Shown here piece after piece: positions 35,838 to 45,240 of a stretch of 59,953 nt of DNA. The notes below the pieces were generated by a model that saw only the letters and a list, made by a program, of their open reading frames with translations, did no database searches and was not told where the DNA came from. The DNA comes from Thalassospira profundimaris (GTDB lineage: Bacteria; Pseudomonadota; Alphaproteobacteria; Rhodospirillales; Thalassospiraceae), in contig NZ_JPWH01000028.1 in NCBI RefSeq assembly GCF_003326755.1, positions 1-59,953 on the forward strand. The letters are read 5' to 3'. Every line of letters starts with the position of its first letter. Within the stretch, counting starts at the first letter, position 1. The translations under genes and the position numbers were made by a program.

Positions 35838-37427
35838 CTAGAAATATTGTTTGATGGTAATGCCGATAAAGGTGGAGCCGCTGCTGCCGACACTGTTTGA
35901 CGCATTTGCCGTGTGGCCGAATGACAGTGTTGTTTCATACTGATCGGCAAGGTTGCCGATCAGGGCGCCGGAAAAACCGAATCCCTGTTCGCCAAAGCGG
36001 TCATAGCTATAGGCAATGCCGCCAGAAAGGGTCAGATAATCGGCCAGTTGAATGTCGTGTCCGATCGAAAATTCGTGCACTTCGCGCCGGGTAATATCAA
36101 GCGGGCGAAAATCCGCCCCGGTCTGGTCGGTTTTGCTGGTCTGGTTCAGCGGATATTCGGCATCAAGGCGGTAGCCGGCAAAAACCGGGAAATTGTAAAT
36201 GTCGAAATTGTCGCGGATATACCCTTCAAGTCGCCAGGTGCGCGCCAGATCCTGATCCCCATCCAGACCATACCGATTGAGCGATGCGCCAATGCCAAAG
36301 TCCCAACTGTCGGTTTGTGTCACGTCGTACTGGGCCAAAACGGCATCGCGGGTCCCATATTGCACCACGGCACTGGTCTGGTCCCAATAGGGCTGATGAT
36401 AATCCGCGCCGAGCGATACCGTGCCAGGCAGGATGTTATATTGCCATTCCGCCCCCATACCGGGGGATTTTTGGGTGGCATAACCGCGATATTGCACGAC
36501 GGTGCGCGATGATATTTCCTGATCCAGCCGCAGGGCGATTTTTTGCCGCTCGCCGGTAAAGGCCCTGTTGCGGCCATCACGCTGTATAAACGGATCAGCG
36601 TCGATATGGCGGTTTTCAATATCCATTGCCAGCAACAGATCATCGCGGATAAACGCCCGCCCATTCAGGGTACCGACAATTTGTGTATTGCTGCTGCCAT
36701 TGCTTTGATATTGCGCCCCACCGCCGATGAAGGCCCCGTTCTGTTTTAAAATGTCCTGACGCGCACGCACGATGGCCGGATCATGATTTTTTGCAATGAC
36801 ACGGCCATATTGCCGGGCCGCTTCGCGCCAGTTGCCACTGCGAAATTCCACCTCGGCCAGGGCATTTCGGGCTTCGATGTTTTCGGGGGCGCTTTTGATG
36901 ACATGTGCCAGAATTTCACGGGCATGGCCATATTGGCCCAGCTCCATGCGGGCACGGGCTTCGATGATGTTCCGGCGCATTTCGGCGGCACGGGTTTCGG
37001 CGGTGCTTAAGGGGGTGCGCACCGTCGGCGCTGTTGTACGTTCTTTGGGTTTTTCCGGCCTGGCATATTCCACCACAAGGCGGTCCTTGCTTTGTGACAC
37101 CTCGAATTTGCCGTCAAAGGCCATTTGCATCAGCAAAACGTCATAACTGGTTTGAACGGTTAAAATCTGTTCGGGATATTTGCCCAGCAGGCCGTTCAGG
37201 TCAAAATCGCCGATCGGGGCAGAAAAACGGATAATCAGTTCGCGGTCATTGATTGTGACGCTGTTGTCGGGCGAGTTGCGCAGATCAAGCACCATCCTGA
37301 ACCGACCGGCATCACTGGCGGTTATGTTGGCATTCGTGACATCGGCGCGGGCGTGGGGCATCAGGCCGGTTATCCCGGCAACCATCGCCATGCCCCATAT
37401 CCCGCTTCGTGAAATTGCCTTGCCCAA
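35838..37427 (-). CDS. Separate outer-membrane barrel of a split PelB
   Basis: A 529-residue exported protein. No ATG gives a good signal peptide. A TTG at 37427 sits five bases after AAGGGG and yields GKAISRSGIWGMAMVAGITG, with cleavage after PHARA. Residues 25-120 are a beta-rich AMIN-like domain (RFRMVLDLRNSP, ELIIRFSAPIGDFDL, DRLVVEYARPEKP). A two-TPR segment follows (ARMELGQYGHAREILAHV, ARNALAEVEFRSGNWREAAR), and then about 280 residues of alternating amphipathic strands ending in FIGITIKQYF, a typical C-terminal aromatic of outer-membrane porins. In Pseudomonas this barrel is the C-terminus of PelB; here it is a separate gene directly after the TPR gene. Confidence 0.85.
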   Translation of the reverse strand: MGKAISRSGIWGMAMVAGITGLMPHARADVTNANITASDAGRFRMVLDLRNSPDNSVTINDRELIIRFSAPIGDFDLNGLLGKYPEQILTVQTSYDVLLMQMAFDGKFEVSQSKDRLVVEYARPEKPKERTTAPTVRTPLSTAETRAAEMRRNIIEARARMELGQYGHAREILAHVIKSAPENIEARNALAEVEFRSGNWREAARQYGRVIAKNHDPAIVRARQDILKQNGAFIGGGAQYQSNGSSNTQIVGTLNGRAFIRDDLLLAMDIENRHIDADPFIQRDGRNRAFTGERQKIALRLDQEISSRTVVQYRGYATQKSPGMGAEWQYNILPGTVSLGADYHQPYWDQTSAVVQYGTRDAVLAQYDVTQTDSWDFGIGASLNRYGLDGDQDLARTWRLEGYIRDNFDIYNFPVFAGYRLDAEYPLNQTSKTDQTGADFRPLDITRREVHEFSIGHDIQLADYLTLSGGIAYSYDRFGEQGFGFSGALIGNLADQYETTLSFGHTANASNSVGSSGSTFIGITIKQYF

Positions 37428-37485
37428 ACTGTTCCCCTTTTTCACCCCTGAATGTAAAATATGCCCGGTTTTCCTTAAGAAACGG

Positions 37486-40400
37486 CTATTGCCGACGGAC
37501 CTGCTGCAACGCCCGCTGGGGCGATTGTTGTAACAGCCGCGTTTCGGCAATATCGGCAATCACCCCGTCATCCCCCGGATTTTCGCGCAGCAATTGTTCA
37601 AAAATGGCGATGGCCTCGTCATAGCGTTGCAGGCGTTGCAACAACAACCCTTCCAGGTGCCGCATATAGAATGTCGGGTTTTGCTGGTCTTTGAGCAAAT
37701 CCAGCGATATCCGGTAGTTTTGGCGGGCTGCCTTTTGCCGTCCCAGTCGCTCATCTGATTCGCCAAGCTGGTAATAGGTTTCAAAATCGCCGGACGGGAC
37801 CAGGGCCAGATAGCGTTCCAGATAGGCCCGTGCACGGTCAAACTGTTCGCGGCCAAAGGCAAATTGCCCCATGACCCGGAAGGGCTCCGGCGTGGTCGGG
37901 TCGATAACGGTTAACCGTTCGGCAATTTGCTGTGCCAGATTTTCAAAATTGTTGGTCTGGGCCGCACTTAGCAGAATTTTAAGGCGTGCAGGATCACCGT
38001 TTGCCAGTTTGCGCTGTTTATCAAGCAGGCCAAGCAAAGCAGCACGATTGCCGTTTTTCTGATAGGTCGCGATCAGTTGCGAGACAAATTCCGGGTTGGT
38101 TTCATACTGATCGGCATATTGCGACAGGATTTTTTCCGCCCGCACCGGCGCAAAAGTGTTACCCGCAATTTCCAGCCATGCCAGCCTGGTTTTGCCGCTG
38201 CTTTTGGCGATGCGTTCGCTTATCCAGTCTGCTTGCGGGTCGGTCAGGCGCGGCCCCCACAGATAAAGCAGGTTTTGGGTCGCATCACTGCCCGGCCCGG
38301 CCTGTGCAGCGAGTTTCTGGAAAATGTGTGCCGCCGGTTTTTTCTCGCCAGCGGCAAGCAGGCGAAACGCGATTTCCTGGCGTTCGCCATTGGTTAACCC
38401 CGGGGCGTCGGCCCGCCGCGCCAGATAGGCCAGCGCATCCTGTTTCCGGCCCACGGCAGTCAGTGCGTCAATGTAGTAATTGCTCCATTCGCTGGACTGA
38501 TTCGCCCGCTCTGCCAGGGTGGGCAGAACGGCGTCATAGGCCTTAAGTCCGATCAGATCATACAACAACTGGGTTTTGGCAGGTTCGGTGCTGTCTTTAA
38601 GGTCCTGTGTCAGCAATGTAACCAGTTCGGTGCGACCAGGCCCGCCTGCAGCAACACTTTGACGCAGGGCTTCGGTATAGAGGCTGCGATAATCGGGGTT
38701 TGACAGCGGCAGGTCCTTTGCCAGCGCGATGGCCGCACTGACATTGCCACTGCGCAACTGGGTATCGGCCAGGGCAAAGCGGAAGGCCGGGTTGTCCGGC
38801 ACGAGATCAAACTGTTTTTGCGCGGTTAATCGTTCGGTGGTGACATCGCCATACTGATTGGCAAGGCTTTGCAATGTTGCCAGATCGCCAATCTGGTCTT
38901 GCTGCCAGCCATAATTTGCAATCCAGTTACGGGTTTTTTGCGGTGTATCAGATGTGATTGCCAAAATCGCGTCCGCCAGCGCGCTATTGTAAGTTTGCAC
39001 TTCGGGCGCAACCCGGTTGATGAAGGCCTGACCATCCGCACGACGGCCAAGATTGCGAAACAGCAGGGCGGTTTCCGGCAGGCTGCCGTCATCAAGGGTT
39101 TTGGTCTTTTGCAGGGCATCAAGGATTTTATCGAGGGCGGTCGTTATTGTGGCATTCTGCCCGTTATCGGTTGCTTTTGCCGCGTTTTCTGGGGCTGCTG
39201 CTGCAATATCTCCGGTGTCTTCAGCCGGAGATGTGTCAATTATTTGCCAGAGACGCGCCATTTGCAGCAGCGATTGCGGTGTACTGTCATCAAGGTGTTG
39301 TTGGGCTTTTAACAGCATATCGCGGGCCTGATCGAACTTTTTCTCGGCAACAGCGGCCCGTGCGCTGGCCAGATAGAACCAGAATTCGCCATCGCGCAGG
39401 GTTTGTTCGCGTTGCAAATAGGCTTGTGCGAAAACGGTATCACCCCGGTCCAGGGCTCGATCGATCAGCAGGGAACGCAACCAGTCGGGCAATGCGTCAT
39501 AGCGGGCAAGAATGTCTTCATGAAGCGGGGCTGTTTTGCCAAGATTTGATGCCGCCTCGATATAGGCGGTAAAGGTGGCAAGTGACAGTTTGCCAGCCGG
39601 AATGTCCAGTGCGGAAACGGTATCGTAAAGCTCTTGCAAATGCCCGGTGGCAAGGGCTGCGGACACCCAGAGATCGGCAAGGTCGGGATGATGGGCAAAA
39701 TCTGCTTTGAAGGCACCCGCCACATCATAGACGCGGGCCGGGCGGGAAATATCGCTCAGGAACTGGGCCAGTCGGGTGGCATCGGCGACCGACAGGTTTT
39801 TGGCCGGGGGCAGTTCACTTAGCGCGCTATCCAGACGGGCCATATCCTTTTGTTGCCAAATCGCCTCAAGCACCAGCAAACGGTTTTCCAGGCTGGGCTG
39901 GCGACGCGCAATTTCGCGGGCCACCAATTCGGCAAATCCATAGGCTTTGCCCTGGGTCGCGGCATCATAAAGGGTGGAAAGAAGGTCGTCATCAAGGGCG
40001 CTGTCATTGGCCGATGCCAGCCATTTTTGCGCCAGATCGCCGTGTCCTGTGGCCGCATTAAGCAAGGCCAGGGCTGCCTGATTGCGTATGACCGGGTTGC
40101 CCGTAAGGACAGGGCGTAATTTATCCAGTCCATGTTGCGCCTGACCCAGCGCGACATAGAGGCTGGCAATGCTGAAAATATCACCATCGGCGGGCGTGGT
40201 GCGGGCCAGGTCATCAAGAACAGGTAACAGGTCGGCGGTGCGGCCCAACTGGTTTAGCAGCATCGCCAGATCATAGCGTTTGGCAAAGGCCATGTTTTTT
40301 TGTGCCAGGGCCTGTTTGATCCATGTGTCGAGTGCCGGCTGGTCTTTGCGCAATAGCGCATAGCGGGCCCATAATACCGGAGAGTTCTGGCGAATATCGT

Positions 40401-41481
40401 CGGGAATATGCGCGGCAAATATCGCCGCACTTTTGGTATCGCCCTGCGATACAGCGATTTCAAGACCATAGGCCATCACGTCTGGTACAACGGCATCGGG
40501 ATGATGATTGACATAGCCCACCGCGTCCTGAAGGTTTCCCGAGGCAATGGCGATCCGCATGGCAACGCTCCAGCCCCTGTCGCTCAGGCTGTTGCTGGCG
40601 ATATAGGATGCCAGAATGCTCCGGGCGTCGGTAATGCGTCCGGCATCAAGCAGGGCGGCGGCATATATGACTTCCAGCGGTTCGATTTTTTGCGGTGCAA
40701 TGCCACGCAATGTTTCGAGCATCGCCAGATATTGCGGCGTTTTGGCCCGCGCCTGATACAGATTGGCAATTGTGCGGGCGGTGGCAAAGACCGGGTCCTG
40801 GCGCATCCATTCTGCTGCGAATGCGTCGGTCTTTTGCCGGTCTTTGGTATCAAAAAGCAACCGGAGCTTCAATTCAGCCAAAGTCGGCGTGAAACCGTTT
40901 GGCCGTGACATGAGCTCGTTAATGAAATCGAGCGATTTTTGCGGTTCGCCGATACTGGCATAGAGATACACAATCGAGATCAGGTCGTTGGTCGTGGACC
41001 AACCGCGATTGACCAGTTCCCGCAAAACACCGATTTGATCGCGATAGCGGCCATTGAAGTTGTAAATGTTTGAAAGGTCGCGCAGGACTTTTTCCGTCGG
41101 GGCCAGGACGCGCCGTTCTTCGAGTGTTCTGGTATAGTCATCGGGGCGCTGGGCATATTGGTACATTGTACCGAGATCGGTCAAAATCCGGATGGAATCC
41201 GGTTTGCGTTTGTGCAGTTCTTCAAACAGTGTGATGGCGCGATCTATTTCGCCATTTTGCAGATAGATCCGCGATAGTGCACCGTACACATCGATATTGC
41301 GGTCGCCATCTTTGTATTCTTCTTCATAAAAAGTGCGGGCTTTGACGAAATCCTTGTCACGGAAATAGATATTGGCGAGTTCGCGTTTGGACGGCACCAT
41401 CAGAATGCCCGATGCAATAACGGCACCTGTCATCGTGATGATGATTCCCAGACTGGTTAAATTGATCGTCCCCAAACGCAC
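37486..41481 (-). CDS. pelB: Large TPR scaffold protein (PelB periplasmic part)
   Basis: A 1331-residue protein. One transmembrane helix (about residues 8-28, TSLGIIITMTGAVIASGILM) anchors it in the inner membrane. The rest is helical TPR repeats, clearest at the N-terminus (RELANIYFRDKDFVKARTFY, ALSRIYLQNGEIDRAITLFE) and at the C-terminus (QFAFGREQFDRARAYLERYL, LLQRLQRYDEAIAIFEQLL). In Pseudomonas PelB the TPR region binds PelA and leads to a C-terminal porin; here the protein stops after the TPRs with RALQQVRRQ and the porin is encoded next. The gene follows pelA by ten bases. Confidence 0.92.
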   Translation of the reverse strand: MRLGTINLTSLGIIITMTGAVIASGILMVPSKRELANIYFRDKDFVKARTFYEEEYKDGDRNIDVYGALSRIYLQNGEIDRAITLFEELHKRKPDSIRILTDLGTMYQYAQRPDDYTRTLEERRVLAPTEKVLRDLSNIYNFNGRYRDQIGVLRELVNRGWSTTNDLISIVYLYASIGEPQKSLDFINELMSRPNGFTPTLAELKLRLLFDTKDRQKTDAFAAEWMRQDPVFATARTIANLYQARAKTPQYLAMLETLRGIAPQKIEPLEVIYAAALLDAGRITDARSILASYIASNSLSDRGWSVAMRIAIASGNLQDAVGYVNHHPDAVVPDVMAYGLEIAVSQGDTKSAAIFAAHIPDDIRQNSPVLWARYALLRKDQPALDTWIKQALAQKNMAFAKRYDLAMLLNQLGRTADLLPVLDDLARTTPADGDIFSIASLYVALGQAQHGLDKLRPVLTGNPVIRNQAALALLNAATGHGDLAQKWLASANDSALDDDLLSTLYDAATQGKAYGFAELVAREIARRQPSLENRLLVLEAIWQQKDMARLDSALSELPPAKNLSVADATRLAQFLSDISRPARVYDVAGAFKADFAHHPDLADLWVSAALATGHLQELYDTVSALDIPAGKLSLATFTAYIEAASNLGKTAPLHEDILARYDALPDWLRSLLIDRALDRGDTVFAQAYLQREQTLRDGEFWFYLASARAAVAEKKFDQARDMLLKAQQHLDDSTPQSLLQMARLWQIIDTSPAEDTGDIAAAAPENAAKATDNGQNATITTALDKILDALQKTKTLDDGSLPETALLFRNLGRRADGQAFINRVAPEVQTYNSALADAILAITSDTPQKTRNWIANYGWQQDQIGDLATLQSLANQYGDVTTERLTAQKQFDLVPDNPAFRFALADTQLRSGNVSAAIALAKDLPLSNPDYRSLYTEALRQSVAAGGPGRTELVTLLTQDLKDSTEPAKTQLLYDLIGLKAYDAVLPTLAERANQSSEWSNYYIDALTAVGRKQDALAYLARRADAPGLTNGERQEIAFRLLAAGEKKPAAHIFQKLAAQAGPGSDATQNLLYLWGPRLTDPQADWISERIAKSSGKTRLAWLEIAGNTFAPVRAEKILSQYADQYETNPEFVSQLIATYQKNGNRAALLGLLDKQRKLANGDPARLKILLSAAQTNNFENLAQQIAERLTVIDPTTPEPFRVMGQFAFGREQFDRARAYLERYLALVPSGDFETYYQLGESDERLGRQKAARQNYRISLDLLKDQQNPTFYMRHLEGLLLQRLQRYDEAIAIFEQLLRENPGDDGVIADIAETRLLQQSPQRALQQVRRQ

Positions 41482-41491
41482 AGTGGATAGC

Positions 41492-43744
41492 CTAACGGGT
41501 TACAGGTTCCAGGGTCAGTTCCGCCCCGGCAATCGCATCAAGCGGAATGACATAATCAAGAATACCTTTGGCATCTGCCGTCACGGTTTCCGACCATTCG
41601 GGCTGATCCTTGCGGGCGGGGGCCGTTAATTTGTAGGTCGCCGAGGGCGCCACACGCCATTGCATCTGACCTTTGCCAAATCCCTGTATTTTCATCTGAA
41701 GTGTGCCATCCGAATCTTGTACGTCCCATGCCCGCCAGCGACTGGAAACAATGTAGGGCCGGCTGGCAACAGGATAGCGTGTTTCGGTTGTGCCGGATTT
41801 GACCGAAATCACCGGTTTGTTAATGGCCTCGTCCAGCGAGACATAAAGGCTGCCCTGATAATGGGTTTGGCCGATGACGCCATAGGAATTGTCAAAATCG
41901 ACCGACAGGAATTTGCCATTGTCAAAGCGGACAGTTCCCAGGTCGCCCCGATTGCGGATTTGCCAGTTGCCGTCTTTGGTTTTTTCAATTTCGGCGGTGA
42001 AAAAACCTTTGCCGATACGGGCATAGCGGCTTGCGGCAATTGGGATGATAACGGATTTACGGGCCAGTTCCAGGTTGGAAAGCACGGCATTGCGGCTGGC
42101 AACCTTTTCGCCCGAATACATGTGATAATAAATGTTAAACGGGCGCAGCCGGCGGGGGCTTTCGGTATTTTCAACCGTATTGGCAAGATAGCGAAAGCCA
42201 AAAAAGCGATCCGACCACAGCTTTGTATAGGTGTTTTCATTGCTGTTGGAGGCATATACCTGGATATGTTTTCCAACCCTCATGCCAACCGGGGCGACCC
42301 AGGCCAGCGAGGGGTAGTCCGGGTCCCAGCGGCTGTCGCCGCCGTTTATATTGGGCAATCCGGCTTTGTCTGCCATCGCAATGGCTGCTTCAAAGGGCGA
42401 GGTGTCGCCCGACCATTGAAGCAGTTCCACCTTTTTGCCTGGCGGGCAGAATGTGGAAATATAATTCGCCGCATCGACAATTTCCTGGTGCAGGTCAAAT
42501 GGCCGCTTGAGATAGGCGCGCGGCAGGTCATAGCTTTTTTCCAGACCGGTTTCCGCAGGATCAACGTCTTTGGCGACACCCAGAAGCTCCATCACCTTGC
42601 TGGAAAGACCGCCTACTTTGTTGCCAAATTGGCGTTCTTCGCGTTTGGCGGAGTAGTTTTTGTAATAACTCCACTGAAAGGGATGGGTGTAGGTATGCGA
42701 GGCGGCCTCGACCTGGGGCAGGGCAAAAAGTTTACGCGCGATTTCCTGGGTCCGTTTGGTGCCGTACCAGGCCGGATCCAGGTCGGCGGCAATCGGGGCG
42801 ACGGAAACCGGCAAATCCGGATAGGGTTTGATCAGGTCACGATAGACAACTTCGGTATCAAGCAGCGGCTGGTCGTCATCCCCGCGAATTTCGCTGATAT
42901 TACGCCAGCCGTCACCGTCGATATGGGAATAGTAAATGCGCCGTCCCATCAGGGTTGTGGTATCGACTTTGGGAAATTCCTCCAGGTCGAAGACTTTTGA
43001 GAAGAACTTGAACGGATTGAGGATCCATTTCCTGTCATGTTCGTTTCGTCCGGTGCGAACGGCATAACCATCCTGAACAAATCCGCCCGATGCGCCAAAG
43101 GCACCGAGCAGAAATTCCTGGTCTGAATGCGGTGGCAAGGCAATAACAAAGGGCTTTGACCCGCTTTCAGCCTTTGTAACCCCGTAAAATGGCGGAAAAG
43201 GTTTGATGATTTCGCTTTCATATCCGGTCATGTCCGGATCAAGATGCTTGATGCTGTAGTCAAACGTAAACTGTTCCCAGTCGCCGTCAAACTGGCCGCC
43301 CAGACGATTTAGAACCCGGTTGACCAGAGGGAGGGGAACATTTTTGCCCTTGAGGTCCAACAGAAATGACCAGTCCCCCATGATGGCAACTTTGGTACCC
43401 GCATCCATTTGCGTATCCAGCCACTTTAAAAACCCTTCCGGGTCGGGCAGGCGGTCAATCTCCATCCAGACCAGGATGCCGCGAAATTCATGGGGGTTGT
43501 TAAATTTCGGCAGTCCCTGTCCCAGGTCAAAATGGGTCACGGTCAGGCCAAGAAAATTCAGGACAGTTTCCGCCAGCGAATGGCCAGGGGTATAAAAGGG
43601 ATTGGGGTCTTCTGGCGAATAGTAAACCGATGCAATTTCGCGCGAAACAGGGCGTGCCTGAGCCGACCAAAGCGGGGCAAGAACAAAAAGACAGACAAAA
43701 AAATATCGGAGAAATTTTAAAAATGAAGCCAACAGCATACCCAT
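41492..43744 (-). CDS. pelA: PelA deacetylase lacking the N-terminal hydrolase domain
   Basis: A 750-residue periplasmic protein; Pseudomonas PelA is about 950. The signal peptide (FLRYFFVCLFVLAPLWSAQA) is followed at once by the PelA middle domain (ASVYYSPEDPNPFYTPGHSL, FRGILVWMEIDRLPDPEGFL). The polysaccharide deacetylase domain follows, with metal/catalytic motifs SHIDGDGW (D276, D278) and SHTYTHPFQW (H350, H354). A C-terminal beta domain closes the protein. The roughly 250-residue GH hydrolase that precedes the middle domain in Pseudomonas is absent. Because a proper signal peptide sits at the new N-terminus, this is a stable architecture and not a frameshift. It is the first gene of the pel operon. 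Confidence 0.93.
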   Translation of the reverse strand: MGMLLASFLKFLRYFFVCLFVLAPLWSAQARPVSREIASVYYSPEDPNPFYTPGHSLAETVLNFLGLTVTHFDLGQGLPKFNNPHEFRGILVWMEIDRLPDPEGFLKWLDTQMDAGTKVAIMGDWSFLLDLKGKNVPLPLVNRVLNRLGGQFDGDWEQFTFDYSIKHLDPDMTGYESEIIKPFPPFYGVTKAESGSKPFVIALPPHSDQEFLLGAFGASGGFVQDGYAVRTGRNEHDRKWILNPFKFFSKVFDLEEFPKVDTTTLMGRRIYYSHIDGDGWRNISEIRGDDDQPLLDTEVVYRDLIKPYPDLPVSVAPIAADLDPAWYGTKRTQEIARKLFALPQVEAASHTYTHPFQWSYYKNYSAKREERQFGNKVGGLSSKVMELLGVAKDVDPAETGLEKSYDLPRAYLKRPFDLHQEIVDAANYISTFCPPGKKVELLQWSGDTSPFEAAIAMADKAGLPNINGGDSRWDPDYPSLAWVAPVGMRVGKHIQVYASNSNENTYTKLWSDRFFGFRYLANTVENTESPRRLRPFNIYYHMYSGEKVASRNAVLSNLELARKSVIIPIAASRYARIGKGFFTAEIEKTKDGNWQIRNRGDLGTVRFDNGKFLSVDFDNSYGVIGQTHYQGSLYVSLDEAINKPVISVKSGTTETRYPVASRPYIVSSRWRAWDVQDSDGTLQMKIQGFGKGQMQWRVAPSATYKLTAPARKDQPEWSETVTADAKGILDYVIPLDAIAGAELTLEPVTR

Positions 43745-44010
43745 ATATTGTGTTTTGTCCTTCCCGAAAAAGGACTAAACTTGGAGTCTAATCTTGTACG
43801 CGTATTGTATAGGTTTTTACAGGAAAATTGGTATTTTTGGTCGAAACACAGGCCAGACCCAGCGTTCTTTTTTATGTTCGGTTTATTTTATTACGCTGTG
43901 TTCGCCATTAAAGTTCCGCTATTGACGTAAATTATTTCCGGTTTTGGCGAGCGAGACAGAATCGGCGATACAGAATTGCCGATTGCATCGCAGCGGATCA
44001 GGCTATTTCC

Positions 44011-44832
44011 TTAAGCAAACCGGCGGAAAAGACCGCGTTTTTCACGGCAGATCAGGGTTAAGCCGGCCTGCCGTGCCAGATTGACCGCGGTTAATGTGGG
44101 GCCGGAAAGTGTGACCAGACCGCCAATACCGCATTGCACGGTTTTGGTCACGATTTCATAGGAACACCGGCTGGTCATCAGGACAAATCCCCCGGCGGGA
44201 TCAATGCTCTGGCGGGCAACGGCCCCCAAAACCTTGTCCAGGGCGTTGTGACGGCCAATATCCTCGCGGGCGAGCAGGATTTTGCCGCTGGCATCGGCAA
44301 AGGCGCTGGCATGAAGTAATCCACCACCGGCCCTGTTGCGGCTTTGATAGTTTGGCAAATCATCAATTGCAGCCAAAACCACCTTTTGTGGCATGTTACC
44401 AGGTGCAACCTGGCGCGGGGCTTCGGCGGGGATGGCGTCAAGGGACTGCACCCCGCATAACCCGCAGCCGGACCGCCCTTCAAGGGTGCGTTGCCGGTCG
44501 TTTAGGGCATCGATGCAGTCCTCGTCGAGTTGCGCCTCGATCACGTAACCGCGCAGGGTCGCGCGAACATCCTGAATCCGGATTTGAGATATATCGGCGA
44601 TGATGCCTTCGCTTAAGCAAAAGCCGGTAACAAAATCCTCCAGATCATAGGGGGATGTCATCATCACGGCATGGGATTTGCCGTTAAATACCAGTGCTGC
44701 CGGAACTTCGGGCTGCAGAAAAAGGGCACCTTCACCGACATTCTGGTCGGTAACGGCAACCGCAGGATCGGCGCTGCAATTGTCAAATACGTCATTGCTG
44801 CCGTTGGGGGGAGATGCCGGGTTGGATGCCAT
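44011..44832 (-). CDS. fdhD: Formate dehydrogenase accessory sulfurtransferase FdhD
   Basis: A 273-residue protein that passes sulfur from a cysteine desulfurase to the Mo-bis-MGD cofactor, which formate dehydrogenase requires. Family motifs are SHAVMMTSPYDLEDFVTGFC, the cysteine pair in GRSGCGLCGVQSLD, LLHASAFADASGKILLARED, IGRHNALDKVLGA and VLMTSRCSYEIVTKTVQCGI. The start is 26 bases after fdsD. It is the distal gene of the fds cluster and corresponds to fdsC of other species. Confidence 0.96.
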   Translation of the reverse strand: MASNPASPPNGSNDVFDNCSADPAVAVTDQNVGEGALFLQPEVPAALVFNGKSHAVMMTSPYDLEDFVTGFCLSEGIIADISQIRIQDVRATLRGYVIEAQLDEDCIDALNDRQRTLEGRSGCGLCGVQSLDAIPAEAPRQVAPGNMPQKVVLAAIDDLPNYQSRNRAGGGLLHASAFADASGKILLAREDIGRHNALDKVLGAVARQSIDPAGGFVLMTSRCSYEIVTKTVQCGIGGLVTLSGPTLTAVNLARQAGLTLICREKRGLFRRFA

Positions 44833-44858
44833 TTCAGGGTGCGCCAGTTTCGGTGTGA

Positions 44859-45083
44859 TCAGGCGTGTTCCTTGACCTTGCGGATATGCGGTGCCGCATC
44901 CAGAACAAGTTGGTCAAGGCCTTCGCCACCTTTGTCGATATGGTCAAACAGCGCGCTTCGCATGCGCGGTTCCCAAAAATCATTGATATGCCCTGCAACC
45001 CCCGGCACTGCCGTATCGGCCGGCTGGGACTTGAAAAAGGTGGCAATCTGGTTGGCCATGTAAACGAGTTTTTCGGACTTCAT
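44859..45083 (-). CDS. fdsD: Formate dehydrogenase delta subunit FdsD
   Basis: A 74-residue small subunit. The start at 45083 (MKSEKLVYMANQIATFF) is chosen because GGAG lies ten bases upstream; the frame continues to 45149, but that part is not conserved-looking. VAGHINDFWEPRMRSALFDH is the FdsD hallmark. The protein is needed for activity or stability of the soluble NAD-linked formate dehydrogenase; its exact role is not settled. It follows fdsA after a 157-base gap with a strong hairpin, and precedes fdhD. Confidence 0.93.
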   Translation of the reverse strand: MKSEKLVYMANQIATFFKSQPADTAVPGVAGHINDFWEPRMRSALFDHIDKGGEGLDQLVLDAAPHIRKVKEHA

Positions 45084-45193
45084 GGGTGGTTTCTCCGGCC
45101 AGAAAACTGGTTCATCACATAGAATGCTGTCGCGTGTTTTCAAAGGCATTACGTATATTTTGCGCTATGGCAAGCTATGCCTGTAATTAAACG

Positions 45194-45228
45194 GTTTTGG
45201 CGGGCATCGGGGTGACGCCCGCCAAAAC
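45194..45228 (-). terminator. Hairpin between fdsA and fdsD
   Basis: A perfect 12 bp stem, GTTTTGGCGGGC/GCCCGCCAAAAC, lies 13 bases after the fdsA stop. Reading leftward it is followed by CGTTTAATTA. It probably attenuates transcription into fdsD-fdhD or protects the fdsGBA message. Confidence 0.7.
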
Positions 45229-45240
45229 AACCGTTATGTT

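Noticed and set aside
35822..35950. Upstream extension of pelC
   Set aside because: It overlaps the barrel gene and would bury the lipoprotein signal; AAAGGA before 35821 decides the start.
41660..43000. Rightward 446-codon open frame
   Set aside because: It is antisense to pelA, where the deacetylase motifs and signal peptide are clear.
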